From Augochlora pura (Eukaryota; Arthropoda; Insecta; Hymenoptera; Halictidae), in contig NC_135777.1 of the NCBI RefSeq assembly GCF_028453695.1, forward strand, positions 15,241,714 through 15,305,713: a DNA stretch of 64,000 nt, in the 5' to 3' direction. Numbering within the stretch: the stretch's first letter is position 1; each line of letters starts with the position of its first letter. The notes under the pieces were generated by a model. It saw only the letters and a list, made by a program, of their open reading frames with translations. It had not been told where the DNA came from and did no database searches. This document shows positions 1 through 14,244 of the stretch, piece after piece. A program made the position numbers and the translations under genes.

Positions 1-47
1 CAAACTTTGCCAATATGTTGTGTCGATAATACGATGCTAAGCCCTAT

Positions 48-205
48 TTAACACTAGAAATGATCTAAGCGAATATATTACTTTATAAAAATAACAATAT
101 TAGATTTATTTAAATTTCGTATGATCTCTATAATGTGTGCTTGAATAAAAAAGTTTATCTCTTTCTCATAGAAGTATTTTCAAAATATCAGGAATTGTGA
201 AAGGA
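48..205. mobile_element. Dispersed repeat, family J copy 1 (likely decayed MITE)
   Basis: Begins TTAACACTAGAAATGATC and shares several blocks in order with 29868-30035: ACTTTATAAAAATA, then TGCTTG(A/G)AT(A/T)AA, AAGTTTAT and TATAGAAG-like segments. No clear opposite terminus, so class and right edge are uncertain. Confidence 0.4.
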
Positions 206-1959
206 AACATTCGAAACCAGTCATTTTGACTAACTTAGTAGTTCCACTGTTACTATAATATAAATGTAAAATAATATTCTCTCTCTACGTCTCTCTTTCC
301 TTGATCTACATATTTTACTTATCCATAACCGATGTGCACAACCGTAGAATAAATATTGAAACAGTAAGGAAAGCATAAACAGAAAGCCAGTTCTATAACA
401 AAGGTTGCGAACTGTATCTTCGTCTCGCGATTAGTCCGCGTCCGCTCGACTCGCCATTAGGCAGCTTGCGAGGGAATTTATGCAACGCTGAGGTGTCGGA
501 TTTTATCGGAAGTTTTTAGGCCGGCCGGTTGGAATTCCACTTAAAAGCGTACCATCTTAATCGAACGCGAGAAAGAGCACCGATGGCGGGCCATTAAAAC
601 GACGGGGGCTGAAACTTGGTGAAAGTTCGTCGACGTTTATGGGTTCGGGCTGGCGCGTAACCCGCGGGAAAGGAGAGGGAAGGGAAGGGAAGGCGCGCGG
701 AGCAGATTCGATGAGTAACGGGGGCCGCTTAATCATTTTACGCAACTACCGATTATCTGGCGCGGAAGATAACAGATATATTCCCGACGTATCGTCCGGG
801 GAGATTGATGACCGGGCTGCAAAGAAAGAAATCAATTAAATCCTTTATATATCGGGGAAGGCCCTCCGACTGCCGGATGAATCATATCTGCCCGACGTAA
901 AAACGTCCACTCGAGGCGATTTATCTTCCGTCGGATATCTCCTTAATACTTCCGACGATCGCGGGACAAATGTCCATTGAAGCTACGCGAGCGAGATCCG
1001 CGAAAATTAAAGGGAAACGGAAGGCGATCCGTTGCTTCGAAAATCTCTCCTTTCCATTCCTTCCGGGCGGAACAATATCGCGCGCAACCGTTACGGAATG
1101 TCCAAGGAAAATTCATTACGGACATTTACTGTAAATTTTCCAGCTGTGAAAATCGCCAACAGCACTCGCTAGGCAAGATCGATTTTTTCCGAGCGATTTC
1201 CATCTTCTGCATAGAGTAGTGGAACTGGTTACTAGCCAGGTGATCAATTACTTTTTCGACTAATTTGTTTTCGATCATAATTAACTATATATTTATCAAA
1301 TAAGAAATATTAAATGCGTTCATTATTTGTCTTTGCTTATTTCTGAGTAAGATATATTACATTTCATTTTTTCATTAGCCTTATTTTTCAATACATATAT
1401 AAATATTCTTTCCTCTTGCTTATTTATGAATTTAATATGTCTTATTCAAAAATAAAGAAAATCATTTGCATGTGAAAATGTTCCAAAGACAAGTGAAATA
1501 TATTATAAAGGTACTATGAATTGAGTTGACAGATACTAATTCATTTATCTTTAAATAATGTTCCCCTGAGTTCACATCGATATTAACATTCTAGGTAGTA
1601 ATAAATTCAAAAATCACCGTCCAGAGCTTTACGCTAAACACAGAAATGACTAAAACCTTTACAATATGACGAATCCTGTGAATTAAGCATTCGCAACGGT
1701 GCTATCGAAAATTGGAAACAATCAAGTGACTGCATGACAATAAAGAAGAGCGGAATCGCTTGATCGCCCCAGCTTCGAAGCCTCGCTAGCTGCTCGCAGG
1801 CGTCGCCGTGCCGGTGGACGAATTTCGCGGCATTATCCGCCGCGGTTTCACTTTGGAAGCTCGCCGAAGTCCCGTGTATTTTTCGCCGGGAAACGGGGTC
1901 CTCTCGCCGGGGAAACACCATGAATTTTAACGAACGAACGCAGGGCGATAAAAACGGTC

Positions 1960-1980
1960 GGGGGGGGGGGGGGGGGGGGG
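1960..1980. repeat. Poly-G run of 21
   Basis: Twenty-one consecutive G residues in a GC-rich island. Homopolymer runs like this vary in length and are error-prone in sequencing, so the exact count is uncertain. Confidence 0.85.
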
Positions 1981-3776
1981 CGAGAGCAGCCGGAGCAGCC
2001 ACGGAGACCCGTGTCACCGTTGAAAGTGTAACATCCTCTGGCGTGAACTCGGGGGTGGAATTTCGAAACGAAATTACGGGTGATTTAAAAGCGGCTCGCG
2101 CGGTAATGCATCTCAGGGCGCGCAGGACGGGTTCCGCAGCGGTTCCGTTGCGGCTCGAACCGTAGCGCCGCGTGTACACGCGCGCGTTATATAGATTCCG
2201 CGGTTATAGATCGCCGGGAGATTCGGCCAACAAATATTCGAGTATCTCTTTTCCACGGTGGAAACGCGCCCAGGGGTCCAGACGCGACGTGACCAAGATA
2301 ACGAAACGACCTTCTATTCCACGGATCTGGGATCCCCCGGCGAGGGGGCCGCGGGGAGGGAGGACTCCAGTAGACGCTCGACGCTTTAGCGGCGCCGACG
2401 TCTTCGGAAGCCTCGCCACGAACGGGGAAACTTTTGCACGAGAGAAAGCGAATTTTTCTGGCAAAAACTCGGCTCCTCTGCGATATCTTTTTCCATGGGG
2501 CGACAACCCTTTAACGCTCTGAATGGCAGAAATAGGAGCGAAATTACTTGTACGGATTTAGACGTGAATTTTGACGTTAATACGTTCAGCGTGCAACTTA
2601 TTTTATTAATTTTGATATCATCTTTTATCCTCTATTTACTGCGAGCAGCTTTTCATGCGATGCGAACGAATATTTCTCGTCTTCGCGTATGAATGCTTTG
2701 CACTTGAATTTCTTATTAAATTCTATTTGAATACAGTAATTATTTAAAGTGGTACATCATTTTATATTTTATTCAAGGCATTATTTATTACGTCTCGAAT
2801 AAACGTCTAAGTTACTAGTGCGTAGGTGATCTAAAAGAATTTTTCAAATGCATAAGCTTAGCGAAATTATTAAGGATAAAGATCAAGTGTGTGATAGACG
2901 AGATGAAACAGTGTCACATGTGATAAAAGAACAAAATATGAAACAGTTATATTTTTTCTTGTTTTTAAATGGAGGAATTTCTATCATGTTTTAGCTGATA
3001 AGGGTATTATGAAAAGTGAAACTGAGGATCTTGTGCATTTATAGCAAAACTGAGTAGTTGCAATTTAAAATAGCAGAAATATTTTAAAAATATTAAATAT
3101 CAACGTGTTATTTTTTTATCTACCAAAACTATTTAACAATCTCAGCGAGTGTATTAATACGAAACGATATTTTCAGAATTAAACCAAACAACTTGTAAAA
3201 CTCTATTTTCAAAGATTAAAAGTGTTGTCAATGTTTCTACATCACATTCTATCGTTTAAAAAGACTTCATATCGCTCGTACCAATTTGTAAAGGGTTATT
3301 ACGTTTCGAAAACTCTCCCAGTATTTTCGTGGCCGACTGTACCAGGAATTGGAGACATTATTCAATAAAAAGAAAGCAGAAAAATCCGCAGTTATCAGGG
3401 AGCAGAAAGACCATCGATGACCAAGTTTTCCGAGGAGACCGAAGGAAAGCCCGAGTTTCGGTCAGAAAAAGTCGCGTTCCATGCCGCTGGTAACGTTTTC
3501 TTGTTCCGAGTATAGATCTTGTTTTATATGATAGAACCGTACGCAGAGCCATTGTGTCGGTGTGTTGCCGTACACACTCGAGCGTCGGCCACGTTTTTCT
3601 CGTGCGTCCCTGCGCGACGCTCGGGGAAGAAATATTTATTAGACGCTCCGCGCATTGAATTCTTAGGAGGCTGCTTTCGCCCTCCGCGAACGGGAAAGGG
3701 GCGGGGTTAACCAACCGTGAACGATAGTGGATTTTTACGATTATTTATCGTTATTACCGGATACGCGAGCTGCTCC

Positions 3777-3805
3777 GACGACTACGACGACGACGACGAC
3801 GACGA
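3777..3805. repeat. GAC/ACG trinucleotide microsatellite
   Basis: GACGACTACGACGACGACGA-type tract with one interruption near its start. A minus-strand frame through it is arginine-rich with no domain, so it is treated as non-coding. Confidence 0.75.
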
Positions 3806-6800
3806 TCGAGACGCCGCGCCGGGCTCCCCCGGGCTCCCGCAATCCACGATCGTAAAATTGCAACTGTGAAATCGGGTTCGCCGTGACTTACAAGTTCTAC
3901 GATCCTCGATAGAGTGGCCGCGTGCCCCGCCACACAGGAACATGGCTCATTTTCCTGACAAGATGATAGAGCTGCGACGGAATACCAAAGCATCCGCAAA
4001 ATTCTAGCTTTTACAAAATTGAAATAGAGCGGTAAATCTTTTTTTAATTCACGATAAAAATGTCGAATAAGTGAAGAATATAAAAGGACAGTAACGAGGA
4101 TGTTTTTGCCTTGGGAATATTTATTAAAAGTGACTTTAATTAAGATCTTAGTGTTGACAAATCGATAAATGCCTGTGGCGAACCCGTCTAAAAACAATCA
4201 TTTGCAGGAATTATCAGTGGATGATGTTTATTAATAATCTTACTCAGTACAAAATATAAAATATAACGTTAATTTTTTTTTATATCTATCTACTGAGTCA
4301 TTTAGAAAATTCTTTCATTTTCTACAAAAATTTTGTTTTATGAGTATGTCAAAGGAATACTTGATACAGTACTTTGTTAATAAAAAACGAAACCATTGCG
4401 AGCATGAAATTTCAATGCTATCAGAAAAATATTGGAAAGCTTTTTTCTACTTTTTTCACTTCAAAGAATAAGACGTAATGCTAAAAGCAACGCGTGTAGT
4501 ACACTGTGTTCGTTAGTTAGCATTATTTTTCTTTGAAACGTCTTTAAAGTATATATATATATATTTATATATAGAAAAAAGAGAAAAGATATTTATAAAA
4601 ATATATGTATATGACGCAAAATATAGAATAGCGAATCTGCATTTCAACATTTCGTGCAATTGATACGGTATTCGACTTGCGTCCACAGCCCCGAAAGTCG
4701 CACCTATTATACGTCTATTACGCTCGCATGCATCTAGATCTCAGCATTAAACCGCAAACGATGACGAATCGGACAGAGTGTTTAGAACGAGCGAAATTGC
4801 GAGCTTAAACGTTGGACTGATGCCACTCCGGAAACTCAGAGAGGATGATCGCGTCGATGTCGCGGATTAACGTCGAACGCCTCGCGACATTTGACGAGCG
4901 CTTCGTCGAGAATACTCGAATCAGAGGTGTTTATTATAGCCGGCCGTCGCTTGGGATCGTTTGGCCGTCGAAACGATTCCGCTCGGTCTTCAAGCCGAGT
5001 TTCCGCGAGGCTTTTATGAAAAATACAAATCCTTCGATGGCTCGTAAAAAGCGAGAGCCAGCGAACCGCGGTTACGGCGTGTTAAAACTCCGAGTAATTA
5101 AAAAGGACATAAACCGGGGAACGCGGCCGTAAAACGGTACCCCCCCTCCCCACTCTTTATTGTTCGCGGCCCCGGGGGCACGGCAGTGATACATTTTAAT
5201 CGATACTTAGTTAAGCATGCGAACGCTGGAAGTCTGAACAATCTACTAGTCACGGTAAAGATTGATGATCCTAAATTGACTCCGCCGAGATTCGTCGTAA
5301 ATGCTCGAGAAATGGGTTTCACGTATCAATTATTCCGTGTTGATGCTCGAATATGTGGGTAGAAGTGGACGGAAATATGTATAGGAACTGTTTATACTAG
5401 TATAAAAATTAACGACGAACAATAATCGTTCACTGGATAGGACACTCGCGTAATATAATATTCACACCATAAGATATCTAATGAGATAAAACACTCTCAC
5501 TCATTAAATTCATCGACATACACATAAAGCAAACACTCGTAGAATATATACATTTTTAACCAAATATATAAATATAAATAAAATAGAACGAATCAGAAGT
5601 AAAAATTTCCATTCATAAGGAATGGGAATTAAGTAAAAATATGTTTCTGTTTTCAATCATTTTCGAACGTTATAAATAATGTAACAAGGTTATTAAATTC
5701 TTTTAAAATCTTAACTGCTCTAATAACGTAATTGTAATATTATATAGGCTAAAGTATGTATTTCATACTTACTGAACTAACTATACTCTTCGTAAGAAAG
5801 AATTGATTTCTTAATCATCGTGTCAATTCAACGAAAATTATTTTTCATTCTTCTTTTACGAATTCGACTAAAAATCGATTAACTCTTTTTCGGTAGAATC
5901 GAACGCAACGCTCAGATTGAGTTTAATAATTCACTTTTATTTTTCACGGTCTATAGAACTATGCAAACCGGTTCTTTAGGGGGAACAGCGGCGGGACTTG
6001 ATTAATTCGACGCCGATATTTCAATTGATCCTATCGCGCGCAAGAACCGATTCAGTTAGGGGGAAACGAAGCGCCCCTGATTCAGGGTGACCGACGGCTT
6101 CTGGACAAGATAAAAAGGTTGCGCCATTAGCGCTTGTTCCCCGGTAAATACGTAAGCCACGCGAAGATTTATCGCTTTCATAAAACTGCCCCGCGGCCGG
6201 GTCAAGAGTTAATTTCCCGGCGCATCGACAAAAACGTAACTCGAACCCGGGGAAAGAAGCGTTCCCCTTTTTCCAGGGATCGGCCGCGGAACCGAGTCGG
6301 TGCGGTAGTCGGCCACGCCGAAAAACCACCGGAGAAACGGTTCATTTTCCAGCATGATCCCGGGCCACCGGTCTTTAATAAGAACTCGCGCGGAAGACTT
6401 CGCCGACCGCGGAGAACGCCTTAATATTTTAATTGCCGCGTCTTCGCCGTGAATCAGAACCGCGGAGAACGGGGGAACTTCTTTGGATTAAAAATTGAAA
6501 TTTTAATGCTCGCCGCGCCCGGTCTCTTGCCGAATTATAGTGCAATATTTATGGTGCCTGCTTTGTTACCGCTAAACTTTGAATCTAACTACCGTATAAC
6601 ATTTTCACATGCATAATTGTACTTAAAAATTGATTAAAGTTGCTAAAGAGATTGACGATGATTTAGTAGAGGAATTAAATCAATAGTTAATAGAATACAT
6701 TTAGAAGCGAGATGTCGAGTTCTAATAAAGGAAATAGATACATTCGTGTTTAGCATAGGAAGATTAAACAGTATTATTAATCGGCTACGAGACAGTGTTA

Positions 6801-8615
6801 ATATTGATGCAGAAATAATGTTACTTTCAGCAGTGTTTTATATTTCATGGTATGTTCCACAATAGCGTTAGCCGGCATTAATACGCGGGTAAGAGTACCT
6901 ATCTATTCCACTGGAAATTATTTTAACTGAAAATTGAATGGGCGCCGCTATCGCAGTGTAGGTATCAGTAATCCGGACTAAGTGTGCCCGAAATTAAAAT
7001 AATTTTATTTAAAAATTAAACGGAGAATGCAGCGCAGCGATCGCGGGACTAGCTATCGCCAATCTGTCGCAATAAAGATTAATTGAAAATCGATCGGAGA
7101 ACGCCGGCTGCGATTCCCGCGGAGATCTCTCGGACCAAAATTGACTCGAAAAGCTCTAGCGACGGCTGGCTCTCGTATACGATGGAAGGTAACGACAGGT
7201 TCCACGGATGATTACATTAGGCAAACGGTATCGGGTAACACGATCTCCCCTTCGTTTCTCTCGGCGAACCGTTCAGCGCGCGGAACAATGGCGATTTTTC
7301 CTCGTCTCCGGCTTCGGTCCCTTTAGACACGGTCAGTATCGCGACGTTACGAGACAAAGAAAAGTAATTTCGCGAGCAGAGTGTCCTTCCACTCTCGGGC
7401 GGTGGAGCCGCCCCGCGAGTCCCGCAGGAAATTCAAGCGGAGGCCGGGATCGTTTTCCTCGGCCGCGCGGTACCCTTTGTTCCTCGCGTTAACGCGAAAA
7501 TTTACTTGTTGCGTGCCGCCGAGCACGCCCGCGACAAATCACCTCGGCCATACTTTATGATTCCGTAATTAGCGGACGGTATTAATTACTTCGACGCGAT
7601 CCGCCGGCGCTTCACGAATTGAAGAGAAGCGGAAACGGGTATAGTTTTTCAGGCCGGTTGCTCCGACGTGCTATCATTTAATGAACTTTGTGAAGGTCGG
7701 TGCTCGAACGCTGATTCAATTTCAAGCAATAGTAATCATCCCCTTTACGGGCTGCATCAAATACAAATTTGCTGCGCCAAATACAAGGAACGTGGACGCA
7801 ATACAATTTTATTCTCTTCGTTCTCCGCTAATTTGGAAAATGATATTGGATTTCATATTGTTCAGGAAATGTGTTCTGTTTCGCAATTAAATTCGAAGAC
7901 AATAGAAAACAGCCGTATTATTTTACGAACATTTTATTTTTTCGAAACACGATGCGATGTTAGCTCGCATTTATTCCGAGAAACGCATGATCAATTATTG
8001 GAGGTTTTATTATTTCCACAGATTACAGTGTTGCGATGATTTAGAGTTTATTTCGTACCAATGATTTCGGTGGATGAAAAATAACGTAAAACAATGATAA
8101 GCAACTTTTGTGAAAATTTCTCATTTGCCGTTTCTTTTAAGAATTTCTATTAATCCTCGGTCGGTGCATCATTTTCTCAGCTGTATTTATCAATTTTTCG
8201 ATCATATTTTGTAGATATTTGTACATGAAATTTTAACCGTTATTTATTTAATTAAATTGCACGCAACATGTTTAATTAGATGGCAATTTAAATACACAGG
8301 GTCAAAATGGTTTAATAACCGAAAGGATTGAAAGCATGAAAATTCTGCAAGAAAAGTACATCTTTCAAAAAACAGCAAATGACTGCGTCATCGACAAAGA
8401 CTTATCACCTTTGCACGTCCATCGCTTTCGAAATTTCCCGGCATCTGGCCGCGTTCGGATTCTAATAAAATTTAATTACCACCGCAGAACGGAATAAAAT
8501 CGAACGATTCGCTCAGGGCATAGAAGAACTTTATCTCTGTCCGGTCATGACAGCGGGGATGGACTCGGCGTCCGGGGCTCTATCGCAGATTAATAAATGA
8601 ACGAATAGAGCGAAC

Positions 8616-8635
8616 AGAGAGAGAGAGAGAGAGAG
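8616..8635. repeat. (AG)10 microsatellite
   Basis: Ten perfect AG units, followed by GGCAGGCGGCAGGTAGGCAG, a short degenerate GGCAG repeat. Confidence 0.85.
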
Positions 8636-9274
8636 GCAGGCGGCAGGTAGGCAGGCGAAAAACCGTGGAGTCGACGCGCAGGCAATCGAATAAAGTGCGA
8701 ATCATTTTGAAAAGCGAGCACGGCTTACACCAGGAAGTCTGCAATGCATAATTCCGGACCGATATCCTCCCGTGTTGCCGCAGCGACGCGAAACCGATCC
8801 GATTCCGACCGGACCCGGCTCAGCCCGGCCCGGGACGAATTACGAGCAGTGAAAACACCGTCAATAATTTCGAAGTAACGAGCGTTTTATTTACCCGAGT
8901 CGGTAAATATTTGCGCCGGCTTATATTCGGCATTATCGAGCGACGTCGCGTCGCTTCGAATAAAGCCCGGGCGGCCGAAGATATTCGAGGCAGAGTGTGC
9001 GCGAGCGCGCGATCACCGTCATCCAACAACCAACATGCAGCATCATCAACGATGTGTAACAACCAGGAGCCGGCAACCAGCGCCCGCACCGCTGCGCCTG
9101 TACGTTTTGTCGGCCGTATTTCCGCTTATTAATTAAAACGGCGCGGCTCGCCCGCGGAACAGTTCCAGCCGGGTTTCGTTCGTTCATTCGGAATTCGCAT
9201 AAACAGAGAAATAGTTCCGGCGGCCGGAGACGGCACTCCGCGCCGCGGGAATCCCGTTTCATTTCGCACTTGTC

Positions 9275-9278
<4 letters not shown>

Positions 9279-9306
<28 letters not shown>
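9279..9306. repeat. (GA)14 microsatellite
   Basis: Fourteen perfect GA units in a GC-rich island. GA tracts are GAGA-factor-type sites in insects and can mark open chromatin. Confidence 0.9.
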
Positions 9307-9309
<3 letters not shown>

Positions 9310-11793
9310 CTGGCCAACTCCGAATTACGAGCGTCTGCGAACTCGCCCCGAAAAATCAATGGAAAGTTCATCCGCGGCCTTTATTCGCCGTTCGATTCGC
9401 CGGCCGAACCGTTTTAGGAATTCTCCACCGAACAGGCGCATAATCGATTTCCAACGATATTTTCGCTATTCGCTCCATCGATCTTCGTGCCCCGAAGCTG
9501 CGAAAGATACGCGTTTCGTCAGGTTTCGGCTGCGTTTCTTCGCGCGTGCGTCACGCGGTCGCTTAATTAATCGCGGCTCGACACCTCCGCGAGACCTACG
9601 AAAACGCTAATTGGAGGGACTCCCAACACGATTTCCGTGGACCCGCCACGAAAAGAAGAGACCCACTTAATGAGGCATCCGCCGGATAAACCGCCGCCAC
9701 GACTGGAAACAATTAACACGAAGGCGTGACGAATCTTCGCCGTAAATTATCGATTTCTCGCCGCGCTGATCCGGGACCAAGCTCATTGAATTATATGGCG
9801 GTGTTAATGCGCCATCCGGAGAACGGCCGGACGCGTTTCTCTGTCTTAGCACGAATCTTCCAGCTCTCTGTTTGTCGAATAAATTAACACCGCCGGTCGA
9901 AGAGACGCTCGTGTTCGATGACTCGGCCACTCGGGAACGACGATTCGAAAGGCGTTCCCGCTGAGGCGATTAGCTTGACGAATTTACCTCACCGAACCGT
10001 CAGACACTTTGTCTTCTGCAGGTGTGCGCTATTATATTTAAATTAGTATCTACAATCTTTGTGAAATTTTTTTTATCGATGATAAATAGGACTATGTAGC
10101 TAACGCGTATTTCGTTTTGAATAACACTGGGTTTATAAACGATTCTTTTTAAGACGAATTTTGTGAGTTTATTTAACCAGTGCGCTGTTTTTTACGAGAA
10201 AAAATGTCTGCATTTTGTGCTGCGAAAAACGTACACGTCACGCGCATTTTGCTGTTTGAATTAAAATTTTAGCGAAAACTAAAATATATTCGTAAATTTT
10301 CAAATGTTTTAAATATGTGCAGACCGCGGTAAAAGAAAATATACAATTAAAAAGATATAAATAATTACTAAGAAAAAAGTGTACGTAGTAGCTGGGTTAG
10401 ATCGTTCGCTTTTTGCGACAACTTTTAGGTACACCGTTTTCAAAGAGCTCGCAACAGCTAATTAATCAACAAAAATTATAAGCTTTAGAGTTACAGTGTC
10501 GCGAATCAACGTTCTAGGATGTCTAAAGCCGTGCCCAGAATTTTTCCAAGGATTTTTATGAAAAATTCATAAAGTTGCAAGTTGATGCCAACGGCCCTTG
10601 ACAAGCGAGCGATTTTTCCAGGAAAATAGCAACTCCTGCCTCGTCAAAACCTACTTTCTGCGTCAAAAGGAACTATACACGGAAGCGCCAGCCGCAGCCG
10701 GTAATATGCTGAACACGTCCCGCCAAATGGCAACCGGTTTCATCCAGTAGTTTCGAAGAAAAACGCGGTTAAATTTGTTCAGGTCACCGGGGTACGACTT
10801 TTGAACCGCCGAGCTTCGTCAATTTTATGATTCCCAGCGCCGCGTTTCCCGGACACATTTTCGCACTCGGAAAGAATACGAGGACTCGGTGTTTCCGAGC
10901 CATCGGGCGTCGCAGTCGATACGATCGTCCGCGCGCGGAGAGTGGATTATTAAAAAGTGAAACAGAAAGCTGGACGGAATAAGGGAAAAGGAGGGAAAAA
11001 AAGGAAAACAAAGAAAGACGTGGCGCGCTCTAATGGAACAAAGACACGCACGTGGGGGCCTCGGAATTGGAACGTACGGAATGAAAATTACACGGTAGAT
11101 TTAATAAAGCGAGGATCATACGGGGATCCGCGCGTAATTTCGTGCGCAGTCTCCGGAGCCTCTAATGACGGCCGCGCCGGTTCCAACGGGAGCGAGCATC
11201 GCCGTTCGGATTTTTCACCTCCGCCTTCGGGCGTTCGTCGTTCTCCGTTCGTCGTTCGTCGTTCGACGGTCTCCGTTCCCCGTGGCCCCGAAACCTTACC
11301 GCCACAGTCCATTCTATCCCGCCGTCACTCTTCCCCCCTCCCCTCCTTTTTCCCTTTCTCTCGCTCACGGGAACCCCTTTTTTTCTTGGTGCGCGCCGTT
11401 AATTCGTACCGGCGAGCAGCTACCCTGATTCCGTCCAGAGACCCTTGCCCCCGTTTCCCCCCCCTCCTTATTCGATTACACAAACCCGCAAATTATCGAA
11501 TGCTTGGGCTCGCCGCGCCGCCCGTTTCCGCCGATTCTAGCCATTGTGCTGCTCTCTCCACGGTCTACGACCGATGGAAGCTCCGAATATCAATAAGCTC
11601 GCAGGTCGCCGCGAAGAAAATTTTATCCGTCGCGGTTCAATTGGACCATTGTTGCTTACCAATTCAAGGGAGAACAGGAGAGACTGTCTCGGAATACTGG
11701 TGGACTCGATCCGTGGCTTTTTGGAATGATCCAAGATCATACTGACCACTTTTTGCTGATACTTTCTGCGCAATTCTATGTTCGTACATCCAT

Positions 11794-12246
11794 ATAACCA
11801 CTTGCACTACGATTCCTTTCACGCTAGGTTCATTAGCATTTACTTATCCTTAATATTTTCCTTAACAGGGCTATACGATTTTGGTATCTTCTATCGTCTT
11901 TATGTACTTTCATTTATAGACTTTGATGACAGAAGAATTTATCTCTATTTAGATATAGAGGAAATTAATAATATTCATATTTAGTAATTTAGTAGCAAAA
12001 ATAATTTTTCTGGCTTTTAGTATTTCCATTTTATATTATATTACAAAGTTTATTCTATGAGTGTGAAATTGAGTCTCGTGACACATGTAACAGTTACACT
12101 TTCATCAATTTTTTCAATCTATGTTTCGGTGATATTTATAAGAATAATTTTGAAACGTGTTACAACAATTTTAATGGCGCCTTCAGAGTGCAAAGAATGA
12201 AATCTGTATCACGAGTCTGACTCGTTATTATAGTGCAAGGGGTTAA
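11794..12246. mobile_element. TTAA-flanked MITE, subfamily A copy 3, composite with subfamily B sequence
   Basis: A 453-bp element. Its left end, (A)TAACCACTTGCACTACGATTCC, is a decayed version of the A terminus; the right end TATTATAGTGCAAGGGGTTAA is intact. The first half follows subfamily A. From about 12010 to 12205 it instead matches subfamily B interiors (GTGAAATTGAGTC, GGCGCCTTCAGAGTGCAAAG), after which the A terminus resumes. The simplest reading is a B-type element, missing one end, inside an A-type element. Confidence 0.65.
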
Positions 12247-12373
12247 TTGTTGAGAAATGTGTACAGAAACACGTACGATTAACATTAATTGAGACCATCG
12301 TTAATAAAAAGGAGATTAATATTAAGTTTTTAAAAGTACGCTTTTGAATGCTTTCGTTCTGAAAGCGATTATA

Positions 12374-12521
12374 CAGTAGAATCTCGATTATCCACGCAGA
12401 GTGATATAATTGTTGGGATAATAGCTACTAATTAGAGTGTAAGGTTTTTTTCTCCATTATTTATACACTAAATAATATTATTATTAATTAATTGAAGAAC
12501 CGCATAAACGAGGTACTACTA
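12374..12521. mobile_element. pogo/Tigger-like MITE with TA target duplication
   Basis: A 148-bp element flanked by TA on both sides (12372-12373 and 12522-12523). Left end CAGTAGAATCTCGATTATCC; right end, reverse-complemented, TAGTAGTACCTCGTTTATGC: 15 of 20 positions match. A CAGT-type end leading into CTCG-TTAT and a TA duplication are typical of pogo/Tigger elements of the Tc1/mariner superfamily. It is AT-rich and non-coding. Confidence 0.65.
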
Positions 12522-14220
12522 TATTATCGTATTATTGCTCGAAGAATGCTGGTCGCCGAAAGTTTTGCGATCGAGCTAATGGGGTTCATAAATAAGCAAT
12601 AGCTTAGAGGTAATGAAATGTTAATGAAAATTTGATGAAGTTGTTGTTTGACGATAGAAGCTGCATTAGGAATATATTCGTAGCATGCACTTGTAGTATA
12701 ACAAACTTTACTTGTGCATGTGTATTCTGTGTCGACGTACACGATCGATCAAGCATTGATCATTGAAACATTTAAAGATTACAACAGGTTTAACTGATAA
12801 CGAACAAAAGAGTGCGAGTTATGAATTATACTGAAAAGCACATTCAAAGTATAATCAGTATATAATCAGTACTTGCAGATAAAGTTCGTTAATAGATAGC
12901 GGACTTCCATGTGAAATAAAAATGATCTGCATCAATAGTCCAGGACGATGATTAAACCAAGATATATTTCTTCTTTGAATAGTTTCGATAGATTAAAGAT
13001 AGCGTAACAAGATTCTGAAGTTTTTCCGATATCTTCCTTTCTCTGTATTTCATTCAACATACTTTGCTCTGTAATCGATTACTTTCGCTGTAAGAACGTA
13101 AAGCCAGCTATCTATATCTTAGACATGTTTGTTCCGATCAACAATCGACTTGCACTCTTTCGTTCTTTCGAGGAATTAAAAATGCGAGGTGTGGTCATAC
13201 AGATAGAATAGTCTGAATAGACAGAAAGCGTGCAGATCGTCGATCGTACCTGAAGCGCAAACGCAGCCATGCGCAGCTGGTGCAGCGGCGCGGGCGAGCG
13301 AACGTTCGCGAGGGTTGGTTGAGCGGCGCGGAATAATCGGCCGGAGGTTCGTGGGACAAGCCGAAGGACAGGCGTCTGATATTCGCGGGACAAGCCGCCA
13401 GAAGGAAATCACTTCGGCGAGGCGTGGCGGGAGTCATAAGCCCATAAGCGACGAGCCGATGGAAATTGGGCCAAACGCGGCGAGCCGGCTAGACGGCGCG
13501 CGCGATTGTCGTAGATCTCGCGGATCTCGCAGATCTCCGCGCAGAGCCAACAGCTGCGGCACCGTGGAGAATTCCGAAACGCAATCAATTTATCAGACGG
13601 AAACGCGAACGTGACTAGACTTAAGCATATGGCCGATTTAACGATGTCGGCCATGGGGAAACTGGATCCATGACTACGAGTAGCGCCCGGAGATTATACA
13701 CGTTACCCCGGAATATTTTCCGCGATGACACAAAGCCGACCACCCCGGCCCGCCGAAGGGGCGAGAATATATTCGGAGGGGTGGGGAGCGGCGAGCGGCC
13801 GAATTCGTTGAAAGGAGAAGAGCGAAACCAATTATGCTCGGCACCGGCGGCGAATTTGTTACGGGGTTGCGTTGCAACCGAACGCCGACGACAATGAAGC
13901 GACACGACGACCTGAACGGGCTCAATGGGGGAGAGAAATTTTTCGGACAGGCCCCGGCCCCGACCCGCGATGACTCGTCCTTTGTGACTCTCTGCCCGGG
14001 GTTTTTCGGGTTTCACCCAGAACCGGTGCTCCTTCTTCCCCCACTCCCACTCCCCCTTACCCCTTCGTCCGCCGACCGGCATGATTCCGCACGTTTCGAC
14101 CGGACGAGACTTTCCCGCCCCCTCGCGTTAATTGCTTTCTCGTTTTTGAACGGCGCCGCGCCGGCGATTTTTTTCTTTGTCCCTGATTAATGGATACGGT
14201 GAATAGTCGCGAGCCGGTCG

Positions 14221-14244
14221 CCGCGCCGCGCCGCGCCGCGTCGC
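14221..14244. repeat. CCGCG pentanucleotide tandem repeat
   Basis: CCGCG repeated four times, then TCGCG. Locally very CpG-dense. Confidence 0.75.

Larger units (their letters stand above)
206..11793. other. Non-coding: alternating GC islands and AT-rich troughs
   Basis: No defensible gene. GC- and CpG-rich islands lie at about 410-1230, 1720-2520, 3350-3960, 4690-5320, 5950-6540, 6880-7680, 8400-9990 and 10530-11740. AT-rich troughs separate them. Open frames in the islands are Arg/Pro/Ser-rich, present on both strands at once, and lack recognisable domains or signal sequences. Besides the microsatellites listed, I saw no tRNA, rRNA or transposase-like frame. Individual islands might be enhancers or unrecognised exons, but nothing visible decides this. 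Confidence 0.55.

Noticed and set aside
10957..11745. 262-codon plus-strand open frame
   Set aside because: It starts at GTG, lies in a CpG-rich island where all frames stay open, is Lys/Arg/Ser/Pro-rich, and shows no domain, signal peptide or membrane segment.
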